64,000 nt of DNA from Gloeocapsa sp. PCC 7428. GTDB lineage: Bacteria; Cyanobacteriota; Cyanobacteriia; Cyanobacteriales; Chroococcidiopsidaceae. The position numbers were made by a program, and so were the translations under genes. The DNA lies in the NCBI RefSeq assembly GCF_000317555.1, contig NC_019745.1, forward strand, positions 4,154,001-4,218,000. The letters are read 5' to 3'. Below, piece by piece: positions 30,023-36,544 of this stretch. Within the stretch, counting starts at the first letter, position 1. Each line of letters starts with the position of its first letter. The notes under the pieces are model-generated. The model was given only the letters and a program-made list of their open reading frames with translations, was not told the DNA's origin and did no database searches.

Positions 30023-32385
30023 TAAAATATATCCTCCAAGCTAAAGTTGGGCAGGTCTAAGCCTTCTTCTTCTGCATCGCGGTCAGCTTTAGCCGCAGCG
30101 TTCGCCGCTGTTACCGCTGTTTGAATCGTCGCGGCGTTTTCTTTGATTTCGTTCGCAGTTTCGACGATATTGCGCGCCGAGGATGTAATGTTTTCTAAGT
30201 CTTCAAACACGTTCTCAACAGTTTCTAACCCTTCAGCAATGCGCTGTAGCCTGCCAAAATACTTGCCTTTTGGTCTTTGATTGGGATCTTTGTAATTCCA
30301 GTTGTCTTCGCCAATAAGTCCTTCGTCTTGCAGTCCGTTACCGAGTTCGGCGACCCAGTTGCGCGTTGTTTCGTTGATGTTTTGCGTCTCTTCAAAGATG
30401 TCGCGGACGTTGCCAAATACTTGCGCGCCAGTGTTATAGATTGTGCTGTAGGCTTTCCACTGCGCCTTGATTGCCGTCCACTCGGTTGCGCCGAATAAAT
30501 TGCTGAAATAACTGTCGAGGTATTTTGTAAAAACATCCTGCGTGTTGATCGTGTCTGCATTGGGGTCTTTGATTAATGCAGGGATGGCAAACAAGTTATC
30601 CATGCATTCAAAGAACGTGTCTTTAATGCTTGTTGAAAGCATCATGCAGTTGTGAATCACGCCTGCCATCGTCACAAGGTTGACGACGCGATCTACACCA
30701 GCACTGCTGATAAACCCGTTGATGGCTTGTGAAATCGAACCGAACGCAGCAACATCCCCAACTTTGGTGTTGAGCAATTTCACGCCGTCGTCGATGTTTT
30801 TTAGTAGTACGCCTTGCGCAGCTTGCGTTGCGGCATCGAGTTTCTGCACAATGTCGTCGAGCTTGTTGTTCATGCTCGGCAATGGGTTACCGGAGCATTT
30901 GTTATTACCCGATAGCGCTTGACACGTCGCGTCACCAACAATCGCCCCTAACTTTTCTTGCGTCGCGGGTTGCGATAGCGCGGTGCCAATCGCAGCGGGA
31001 ATTAAAAGCCCAGTTTGGTCGGGAATATTATTAATTGCTTCGGTAATGCCTGGCAGTGCAACTGTTGTTTGATTAACTTGTTGCCCAATTTGTTGAAGCG
31101 GTGCAGCAAGCTCAAGTTGAATATTGTTTTGAACGTTTTGTAATTGTTGTTGAATGTCAGGAATTGATTGTTGAATTGTTGTTGCTTGTTGCCCGATTTG
31201 TTGAATTGGGGCGGCAAGTTGTTGTTGAATATTATCTTGAATGTTTTGTAATTGTTGTTGAACGTTGTTATTGGCTTGTTGAATTTGTTGAATTGGGTTT
31301 GATTCATTGAGTGCGGTACCAACTGCGCTGGGGATTACTTGTTGAATTTGATTAGGAATATTCGTAACAACTTCACCAAGTCCAGGGAAACTCAGTTGAA
31401 TTTCATCAAGTTTCGGGAGAACTTGATTATTAATTTGTTGTTGAACTTGCGGCAGTGTCTGCGCGATTGGTTGCGTTGTGGCGTTGACTGTTTGTTCGAG
31501 TTGTTGAACGTTTTGTTGAATCTGTTGCGTTGTTGTGTTGACGGTTTGTTCGACTTGTTGGACGTTTTGTTGAATTTGTTGGACGGGTTGCGATTGCCCC
31601 ACGGCGTGCGCAGCGGCGTGGTGCGGCTGGTCTGCAAAGATTGTGGGTACAGGTGTACCCACGGGGACTTCGCGCGGGGCGCGGTCAACTTCAATAGGCG
31701 TTGTCGGGTCGCCGGTTAGCAGCGTGTCGCCAGTGGTGTTTTGACCAAAGCTATCTTGTAGCGTACCCGTGGGCGGTCGGGAAGCAATGAAGTCTTTCCA
31801 GTTGGTATCGGTGAGCGTATCGACGATTTCTTGGCGCTGTTGCGGCGTCAAGTCTTCCCATTTGGGCGGCGGTGCAGGGCAGCCGTTAGTACTTGTTTCA
31901 CTCGTTAGTATGCAATACCGACTAATTGATGCTAATTGATAAAGGTTTGATACAACTCGAAGATTATTTGCGTCATAGATGGCGGATCTAGGGTTGCCAT
32001 TGTAGTCACCGATCCGAAACGGTGGTTTGGCTTGGACTCCTATTTGAGTGTTGAAAACAAATTTATCGGTTCCTAGCCCTTGCGTTTCATAGATTCCTTC
32101 GATGCGGTATCGTCCTGGCGTTGTTGGTTGAATTTGGCAGATGCCCGCACTGGGATTTGTGGCGCAGTAGACTTGCTTAACAAAGTCTACAAGTTGGTTG
32201 CGCGTTGGCTCGTCAAGGAGCAAGTACGCGGCTTGACCGACCATCACCGCACCAACGACAACTTTGGCTTGCGGCGGGAGTGACGTGGCGGGATTGATTA
32301 GTGAGGGTAAAAGACGTTGTTTAACGAAGTTAATAACGGCGGCACCGCCTGGACCATTGAGAACAACTGGTAAAGTTAACCCCAT
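30022..32385 (-). CDS. Large Gln-rich coiled-coil repeat protein of the island
   Basis: A 787-residue protein, first gene of the minus-strand operon, not recognised. Residues 1-250: hydrophobic start (VVVGAVMVGQAAYLLLDE) and a Cys-containing domain. Residues 265-440: Gln-rich coiled coil with internal repeats, a 22-residue unit twice (PVQQIQQNVQQVEQTVN; QQIQQNVQQLEQTVN) and a unit of about 100 residues twice, each with a NIP(N/D)Q ... IP(S/A)A(V/I)GTAL block (at about 342-359 and 453-470) and a QQLQN(I/V)Q(D/N)NIQ segment. Residues 500-690: globular, with hydrophobic helices and Cys pairs. Residues 710-770: charged helix. Length and architecture recall tape-measure or fibre proteins of phages, by analogy only. 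Confidence 0.7.
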   Translation of the reverse strand: MGLTLPVVLNGPGGAAVINFVKQRLLPSLINPATSLPPQAKVVVGAVMVGQAAYLLLDEPTRNQLVDFVKQVYCATNPSAGICQIQPTTPGRYRIEGIYETQGLGTDKFVFNTQIGVQAKPPFRIGDYNGNPRSAIYDANNLRVVSNLYQLASISRYCILTSETSTNGCPAPPPKWEDLTPQQRQEIVDTLTDTNWKDFIASRPPTGTLQDSFGQNTTGDTLLTGDPTTPIEVDRAPREVPVGTPVPTIFADQPHHAAAHAVGQSQPVQQIQQNVQQVEQTVNTTTQQIQQNVQQLEQTVNATTQPIAQTLPQVQQQINNQVLPKLDEIQLSFPGLGEVVTNIPNQIQQVIPSAVGTALNESNPIQQIQQANNNVQQQLQNIQDNIQQQLAAPIQQIGQQATTIQQSIPDIQQQLQNVQNNIQLELAAPLQQIGQQVNQTTVALPGITEAINNIPDQTGLLIPAAIGTALSQPATQEKLGAIVGDATCQALSGNNKCSGNPLPSMNNKLDDIVQKLDAATQAAQGVLLKNIDDGVKLLNTKVGDVAAFGSISQAINGFISSAGVDRVVNLVTMAGVIHNCMMLSTSIKDTFFECMDNLFAIPALIKDPNADTINTQDVFTKYLDSYFSNLFGATEWTAIKAQWKAYSTIYNTGAQVFGNVRDIFEETQNINETTRNWVAELGNGLQDEGLIGEDNWNYKDPNQRPKGKYFGRLQRIAEGLETVENVFEDLENITSSARNIVETANEIKENAATIQTAVTAANAAAKADRDAEEEGLDLPNFSLEDIF

Positions 32386-32387
32386 AG

Positions 32388-32574
32388 AATTACTGATTGT
32401 TTTACCTTCGTTCTAATCAAGAAATAAATATCAGTAATTATTCTGCTTTTATGTAAATCCGGTAGCTTACTGATGGAGTTCAAAGCATTGCTGTGCCATT
32501 AATTGATGAGTTTTTATTTAATAGCTAATACTTCAATCATTCCACTTTTACCTATTAGTTAGATAAAAGCAGAA
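32388..32574. promoter_or_regulatory. Nested inverted repeats in the divergent island promoter region
   Basis: Two perfect inverted repeats lie between the divergent 787-residue gene and the recombinase: AATTACTGAT (32388-32397) with ATCAGTAATT (32430-32439), and TTCTGCTTTTAT (32441-32452) with ATAAAAGCAGAA (32563-32574). The first would form a hairpin right before the start codon of the minus-strand gene. The second pair, 110 bp apart and next to the recombinase gene, could be recombinase or regulator binding arms. Confidence 0.5.
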
Positions 32575-32607
32575 GTCGATCGTCAGGGCAAATCTGGAAG
32601 GTGCAAT

Positions 32608-33186
32608 ATGAAGAATAATCGTCACGGGCAAGCGGCAATTTTTAGCGATGCGGATTATGTGAAAGTGCGGCGATCAATTGCGAATAAAAAGCATCGATTG
32701 CTATTTGATATCGCGCGCTACACCGGCGAACGCTGGGGAGCGATTGTGCAGCTGCAAGTGAGTGATGTATTTGATGATAATGGAGTGCGATCGCATATCA
32801 CTTTCCGCGCAATCACGCGCAAAGCATCAACGCGCGGCATCCGCACGACGCGCCAGGTTCCCGTGCATCCCGAACTACGCGAGATTTTAGAAAAATATGG
32901 CTGCCCTAAAACTCGCTGGCTATTTCCGAGTCCGGTGGACGAGGAGACACATATCACTTTAAGAGCAGCTGATTTGATGCTGCGCGGTGCGGTCGAACGC
33001 GCTTACCTGGCACACAAAGGCTACAGCACACATTCAACGCGCCGCACGTTCATTACGACGCTCTACCGCAAAGGCGTTGATATCCACACGATTCAACTAA
33101 TCACGGGGCATCAAGATCTAAAATCGCTGATTCGCTATATCGAGGTCGATCCGGAGCGCACGCGAAGTGCGATCGCGCTTCTTTAG
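32608..33186 (+). CDS. Short tyrosine recombinase/integrase (catalytic domain only)
   Basis: A 192-residue tyrosine recombinase that lacks the usual N-terminal DNA-binding domain. The catalytic set is complete: Arg42 in YTGERWGA, His142-x2-Arg145 in THSTRRTF, His168 in TGHQDL and the nucleophile Tyr177 in IRYIEVD. A Lys in the beta-hairpin (RK at about 71-72) could be the fifth residue. It would catalyse site-specific integration or excision of the island, or resolve its dimers. Its 3' end overlaps an opposite-strand zinc-ribbon gene by 86 bp. Confidence 0.85.
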   Translation: MKNNRHGQAAIFSDADYVKVRRSIANKKHRLLFDIARYTGERWGAIVQLQVSDVFDDNGVRSHITFRAITRKASTRGIRTTRQVPVHPELREILEKYGCPKTRWLFPSPVDEETHITLRAADLMLRGAVERAYLAHKGYSTHSTRRTFITTLYRKGVDIHTIQLITGHQDLKSLIRYIEVDPERTRSAIALL

Positions 33187-33319
33187 AATGGCGCAGAAAA
33201 ATGATGCCGCAGTCCCAGCAGTACGATTCAAGTGCCGATTCGTGCGTCCAGGTATTATGCGACGCGCAGTAGGGGCACGGCTGACCGGAAAATAGCAGTT
33301 CAGGGTCTGATGAGTCCAT
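33101..33319 (-). CDS. Small zinc-ribbon protein
   Basis: A 72-residue protein with two CxxC knuckles, CPYCASHNTWTHES and CWDCGIIF, forming a zinc ribbon (residues about 15-40). The start overlaps the end of the upstream zinc-ribbon gene by 20 bp in another frame, suggesting coupling. The C-terminal part overlaps the recombinase gene on the other strand, but the ribbon itself lies outside that overlap, which argues that it is a true gene. Role (DNA or RNA binding, regulation) unknown. Confidence 0.6.
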   Translation of the reverse strand: MDSSDPELLFSGQPCPYCASHNTWTHESALESYCWDCGIIFLRHSKEARSHFACAPDRPRYSESAILDLDAP

Positions 33320-33740
33320 TTTTAATCAGCGCTTTGATGGCAACGGGGGTATCGCCTCTTTTTATAGCTTCTGTTACTTGCTCTTGTAGTGCGATCGCGC
33401 GCTCGTTCGCAGTGTTGCCGCCAGGAATGTGAACGTGATGCAATTTCTGTTTTTCCATCCACACGTATCGGTAATAAACGTGTTTCTTTTTGTTCGAGGG
33501 CGAGTAAGTTTCGACCCAGTGAATGTGTTCTGGAGTAGATTTTGAGTTTACTCCAGAACTGTCTTGAGTTACTCCAGAACTTATATCGGTTGGTTCTGGA
33601 GTAGAAAGTAAATTCTGATATTCAGGAGTCCAGGGTAGAAATTCTCTTTTACAATCAGGGCAGTAGGCGCAGTCTAACCCAATAATTAAGCGCTCATGCT
33701 GACACACACGAGCGCTAACACATACAGTTGTGGCAGTCAT
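33300..33740 (-). CDS. Zinc-ribbon-like island protein
   Basis: A 146-residue protein. The N-terminal part, CQHERLIIGLDCAYCPDCKREF, contains a Cys/His cluster of zinc-ribbon type. A linker (residues about 42-75) has two STPE and two SSGV repeats encoded by alternating 10-bp DNA repeats. The C-terminal part (HVYYRYVWMEKQKLHHVHIPGGN) is basic and aromatic, followed by a helix (ALQEQVTEAIKRGDTPVAIKALIKNG). A DNA-associated role is plausible. The start at 33740 was chosen because the longer frame from 33788 runs through a perfect hairpin. Confidence 0.65.
   Translation of the reverse strand: MTATTVCVSARVCQHERLIIGLDCAYCPDCKREFLPWTPEYQNLLSTPEPTDISSGVTQDSSGVNSKSTPEHIHWVETYSPSNKKKHVYYRYVWMEKQKLHHVHIPGGNTANERAIALQEQVTEAIKRGDTPVAIKALIKNGLIRP
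33528..33603. repeat. Four alternating copies of a 10-bp element
   Basis: TTCTGGAGTA at 33528-33537 and 33594-33603 and its complement TACTCCAGAA at 33549-33558 and 33570-33579 occur within 76 bp, inside the zinc-ribbon gene. The arrangement is forward, reverse, reverse, forward. Confidence 0.8.
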
Positions 33741-33765
33741 ATGATGTAAATGGTTTTTTGGTTTT

Positions 33766-33800
33766 AACTGCCAATGGATTTTTAGCATCCATTGGCAGTT
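33766..33800 (+). terminator. Perfect 14-bp stem hairpin
   Basis: AACTGCCAATGGAT (33766-33779) pairs with ATCCATTGGCAGTT (33787-33800) around a 7-base loop, and TTCTTC follows on the plus strand. It can work as a terminator for plus-strand transcripts coming from the recombinase side or as part of a small RNA. Confidence 0.55.
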
Positions 33801-33826
33801 TTCTTCAGTGATTTAGCGTCAACCGA

Positions 33827-33898
33827 AGCAAAATGTTTTTTTTGCTCATCCCTCCTTAATTCACAACGTCCACTGCGCCATGAAGCGCAGTTTTTATT
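33827..33898 (+). terminator. Second and third hairpin with T-run
   Basis: AGCAAAA (33827-33833) pairs with TTTTGCT (33840-33846). Further on, CTGCGC (33873-33878) pairs with GCGCAG (33885-33890) and is followed by TTTTTATTT, a standard intrinsic terminator on the plus strand. No plus-strand protein gene lies immediately upstream, so it may end a small RNA or the recombinase transcript, and also insulates the convergent repressor. Confidence 0.6.
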
Positions 33899-33914
33899 TG
33901 CAGGATGCACATTT

Positions 33915-34145
33915 TTAGTTGTGGCTGATCGGTGGTCCAAAATCATCAGGCAATTGGTCTGCTGTAATCTCTAGCACCTTAAGCAGGGTCTTAAACTGAC
34001 GGACAGTTAGCTTTGGTATTGCCCTTCCCCTTTCCCAATTCGCCACAGTGTTTTCTGTAACACCTAAAGCATCCGCAAGTTCCTTTTGGGTTATATGCCT
34101 GAGTGTCCTTAGTCTCATAAGAGGTGATAAAGGCTTTTTTGTCAT
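33915..34145 (-). CDS. XRE/Cro-cI-type repressor
   Basis: A 76-residue helix-turn-helix protein. The HTH spans about residues 18-40 (TQKELADALGVTENTVANWERGRAIPKL), the classical XRE signature. It is divergent to the small gene at 34392, and the region between holds three matching 18-bp operators, so it is very probably the regulator of the island, as phage repressors are. It has no peptidase domain for self-cleavage, so induction would need another route. Confidence 0.88.
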   Translation of the reverse strand: MTKKPLSPLMRLRTLRHITQKELADALGVTENTVANWERGRAIPKLTVRQFKTLLKVLEITADQLPDDFGPPISHN

Positions 34146-34149
34146 TTTA

Positions 34150-34167
34150 CCCTAAATTAATTTTGCC
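34150..34167. promoter_or_regulatory. Operator O1 for the XRE repressor
   Basis: CCCTAAATTAATTTTGCC, one of three sites of form CCCYAAA-N4-TTT-N-GSS. It starts 5 bp before the repressor start codon. A weaker related sequence, GCCTAATTTGATTGACGC, overlaps it at 34165-34182. Confidence 0.65.
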
Positions 34168-34185
34168 TAATTTGATTGACGCTTT

Positions 34186-34203
34186 CCCCAAATTGGTTTA
34201 GGC
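34186..34203. promoter_or_regulatory. Operator O2 for the XRE repressor
   Basis: CCCCAAATTGGTTTAGGC, centre 36 bp from O1. It lies between a possible plus-strand -35 (TTGACG, 34176-34181) and a weak -10 (TAGGCT, 34199-34204), where bound repressor would block transcription of the plus-strand genes. Confidence 0.65.
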
Positions 34204-34215
34204 TAAAAGTTGTTA

Positions 34216-34233
34216 CCCTAAATGAGTTTGGGG
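34216..34233. promoter_or_regulatory. Operator O3 for the XRE repressor
   Basis: CCCTAAATGAGTTTGGGG, centre 30 bp from O2. Together the three sites cover the divergent control region. A separate perfect palindrome, CATTCCAAGGAATG, follows at 34257-34270. Confidence 0.65.
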
Positions 34234-34391
34234 AAAAGAAACGAAAAAAACGCAGGCATTCCAAGGAATGGATGCCCACGAAATGACTGCGTTTGCATTC
34301 AGTTTCTCACTTGTGCCGCAAAACCCGTAAGCCGTCGCGTCGCTGGGTAGGCTCAAGGAGACACTTGCCCACAACCAACAACCAAAAAGCC

Positions 34392-34808
34392 ATGAGTCAA
34401 GACGAATTGCGCGCCTTGCGCGAACGCGTTGCTGAATTAGAGCAACAACTTAAAGCTGCGGAAAATACGATTAAGCGCGCTAAAAATCCCGACCCCGTTG
34501 AGCGTCCAACGCTAAAGCGCGTTCTCAAACTTGTTCGCGATGCGTGTATGACGCTCGTTCGCACCGCCTCTGGCTGGGTATTGAGTCTCGGTAACAAACA
34601 GCGCAAGTTTAGGCGGCTATTCGATATTTGGGAATTACTGCTAGTTGACGACTGGTTGCTGAGCGAGATCTTTCCAGAGTCAGAACAACCGCGCCCCCGA
34701 AGTCGCAAAGCCGCGCAGCCAAGATTGCCGCATCGCAACGAAGCGATCGCGCCGTCGTACCAAGTTGCCTGGTGGCAAGGGCGCGTTTACCAAAAGGCGT
34801 ACGGATAA
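34392..34808 (+). CDS. Island protein with N-terminal coiled coil
   Basis: A 138-residue protein of unknown function. The first 30 residues form a heptad helix (ELRALRERVAELEQQLKAAENTIKRAK), the middle is basic and helical (LKRVLKLVRDACMTLVRTASGWVLSLGNKQRKFRRLFDIWELL), and the end is Arg/Pro-rich. It is the first gene to the right of the operators. Start chosen at ATG 34392 because the sequence before it (from a TTG at 34293) is not protein-like. It could be an early regulatory or DNA-binding protein. Confidence 0.6.
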   Translation: MSQDELRALRERVAELEQQLKAAENTIKRAKNPDPVERPTLKRVLKLVRDACMTLVRTASGWVLSLGNKQRKFRRLFDIWELLLVDDWLLSEIFPESEQPRPRSRKAAQPRLPHRNEAIAPSYQVAWWQGRVYQKAYG

Positions 34809-35056
34809 TGAAAATACTTGCATTACCAGGAGGTGAGTTCATCAATCTTGAACTCGTGCGCCGAATCGAAACCGAACTCGATCCACCCGTCGCGCGCATA
34901 ATTTGGGCGCGGGATGAAACGCGCGTTTATCACGCAGAACGTGCGAGTGCGATTATTGAAGCTCTAAACGAAGATCTGTCCTGCTGGGATCTTATTGATA
35001 AGCGTCCCAAACCGCCAGCAGCAAAGTCATCAGATCCTGGCGACATCCCCTTCTAG
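34808..35056 (+). CDS. Small island protein, unknown
   Basis: An 82-residue protein starting in a TAATG overlap with the upstream gene, so the two are coupled. It has an alpha/beta pattern (MKILALPGGEFINLELVRRIE, VARIIWARDETRVYHAERASAIIEALNED) and a Pro/Lys-rich C-terminus ending in DPGDIPF. The short acidic tail resembles C-terminal tips of single-strand DNA-binding proteins in general form only. No family is recognised. Confidence 0.6.
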   Translation: MKILALPGGEFINLELVRRIETELDPPVARIIWARDETRVYHAERASAIIEALNEDLSCWDLIDKRPKPPAAKSSDPGDIPF

Positions 35057-35305
35057 CCGCCTGACGAGCCAGCAACGGCGAAACGGGGTTTACCCGTCGC
35101 GGCTTGGGTCCAAACCTTGCAGCAGCCACGCAGCGTAACAGCACTTGATGCTGGAGCGGGGTTTTTATCCCTTAATCTCTTCTTGGAATTGCTGGATTAT
35201 TGCTGCGTAGCTTACCCCTAGCCTTTGAGAGTGGATTGAGCCAAAAGCTCTAGGGAGATTCAGAAGGCACGACAACGGGGTTTTACGTTACATCCCCATT
35301 AACTC
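35057..35305 (+). ncRNA. Structured non-coding region, candidate bridge-type RNA
   Basis: This 249-bp stretch has no reading frame. Hairpins seen: a composite stem AGCC/GGCT (35067-35070 with 35101-35104), GCG/CGC (35078-35080 with 35098-35100) and ACGGG/CCCGT (35083-35087 with 35093-35097, loop GTTTA); CAGCA/TGCTG (35139-35153) followed by a T-run at about 35162; and CCCTAG/CTAGGG (35216-35221 with 35250-35255). It lies directly before an IS110-like recombinase gene. IS110-group elements encode a bridge RNA in this position, which guides recombination. Whether this stretch is transcribed as such is inference. Confidence 0.4.
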
Positions 35306-36511
35306 ATGAAAATAGTTGGTTTAGACGTTGGTAGCGCCAGCGTCGTAGCTTGCTGCCTGGAAGCATTACCACTTCCTCTCAAGCCGTTTTTTGCTGCGCA
35401 TAAAAGCGCGATTGTTGAGTTTCCCGCGACGCGCTCCGGTATCGCCGCGTTACTCGCCGTTAAACCCGATATTGCCATCCTCGAACCAACCGGAATGCAC
35501 TACGCCGAATTTTGGCAGCGCGCATTAACCGTTGAAGGCGTCGAAGTCCGCTACGTCGGGCACGTCCAGGTTCGCGCCTACCGGAAGTTGCACCGCCTGC
35601 CGAATAAAAACGATCGTGCCGATGCCTTAGCACTCGCGGCTTACGGCTGGCAATACATTGATAATCCAGAATTCTTTTTGCGGTTTGTGCCGAAGAGCGC
35701 ATTACACCTGCGCCGTTGCGTCATGCAATTGGCGCACTTGAATCGCATCACCACCCCAATCATCAACTGCACGCGCCAGTATCTCGCGCACGAATTTCCC
35801 GAAGTCGCCAAGATGCGATCATTGCGGAAAGTACGTGACGACCTACCGCCGTTGTGGGGTTGGTTGAGCGGCGATCGCGCATCGCCCTACTACGATCGCC
35901 TGTGGAAAAAGTCGGTCGCGCATGAATATGGATTAGAAATCTCTGAGTTTACAATCCATCAATCAAAGCGCATTTGCGATTTAGAGCGTCATCAAGACAG
36001 GATTGAGCAAGAGATTTTGACGTTACTTCAGAAAAGCGATTTTGCAATTTACTGCCGAGTATTCGATTCTTTTGGTTTTGGAGTGCGATCGCGTGCGGTG
36101 TTGCTGTCGCACATTTACCCATTTGAAGATTTTTTGAACCAAGATAATCAACCCGTGATTGAGTGGGGAGAATCAAAGTCGGGTAGAGCCACAAAACGCG
36201 ATCGCTCGTTACGCGCGTTCAAATTACGCATTGGTATGGGGCTTGTTGAAGATTCATCAGGACAATCGACCAACTGGGTACCTGGCGGTAGCAGTTTGTG
36301 CAGACAAGCGCTGTGGCAGTGGTGTTTGTGTCAGGTTGAACCGCGCCGAGGACGACACACTGATACTGTGCGGCTTTTAGGCGAGTATCTCGATGAATTA
36401 AAGGCAAGTCAACTGCCAGGAAAGTTAGCCCAACTGCGGACTTGTGCCAAAGCCGCGACGCTACTTTACAGGAGGCTACTGCAAGCTTTTAGTCAGAAGG
36501 AGCTAGAGTAG
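35306..36511 (+). CDS. IS110-like DEDD transposase/recombinase
   Basis: A 401-residue protein with the IS110/Piv plan. The RuvC-like N-terminal domain shows the DEDD set: Asp7 in GLDVGSASVV, Glu60 in ILEPTG, Asp103 and Asp106 in NKNDRADALALA. The C-terminal Tnp-type domain is divergent but traceable (FGFGVRSRAVLLSHIYPFEDF; SLRAFKLRIGMG; VPGGSSLCRQALWQW), with Ser329/Ser330 candidates for the nucleophile. Known relatives are transposases and the Piv DNA invertase. The protein is longer in the middle (residues 120-250) than typical IS110 enzymes. No terminal repeats or target duplications are evident. It may be an island function (integration or inversion) rather than a separate insertion sequence. 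Confidence 0.75.
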   Translation: MKIVGLDVGSASVVACCLEALPLPLKPFFAAHKSAIVEFPATRSGIAALLAVKPDIAILEPTGMHYAEFWQRALTVEGVEVRYVGHVQVRAYRKLHRLPNKNDRADALALAAYGWQYIDNPEFFLRFVPKSALHLRRCVMQLAHLNRITTPIINCTRQYLAHEFPEVAKMRSLRKVRDDLPPLWGWLSGDRASPYYDRLWKKSVAHEYGLEISEFTIHQSKRICDLERHQDRIEQEILTLLQKSDFAIYCRVFDSFGFGVRSRAVLLSHIYPFEDFLNQDNQPVIEWGESKSGRATKRDRSLRAFKLRIGMGLVEDSSGQSTNWVPGGSSLCRQALWQWCLCQVEPRRGRHTDTVRLLGEYLDELKASQLPGKLAQLRTCAKAATLLYRRLLQAFSQKELE

Positions 36512-36544
36512 AAGAGAAAGCATCCGAGTTATTCGCATTTAATC

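Larger units (their letters stand above)
26950..36511. mobile_element. Phage-like genomic island, possibly a satellite
   Basis: The segment holds 15 compact genes: a minus-strand operon of eight, a tyrosine recombinase, two zinc-ribbon proteins, an XRE repressor with three operators, two small coupled genes and an IS110-like recombinase. It lies between ordinary chromosomal genes (SDR and a DUF697 GTPase). No terminase, portal, major capsid, replication or tail-sheath gene is recognisable. I could not find flanking direct repeats, so the exact ends are unknown; the limits given are those of the first and last gene. Confidence 0.6.

Noticed and set aside
31339-31719. 126-codon Leu-rich frame on the plus strand inside the 787-residue gene
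   Set aside because: It is the antisense of the Gln-rich repeats (CAA/CAG read as TTG/CTG) and has no independent support.
33528-33603. CRISPR-like array
   Set aside because: The units are only 10 bp, alternate in orientation and lie within a coding frame; no cas genes are present.
35306-36511. Ordinary IS110 insertion sequence with defined ends
   Set aside because: No terminal repeats or target duplication seen, and the protein is divergent in its second half; kept as a recombinase of the island.
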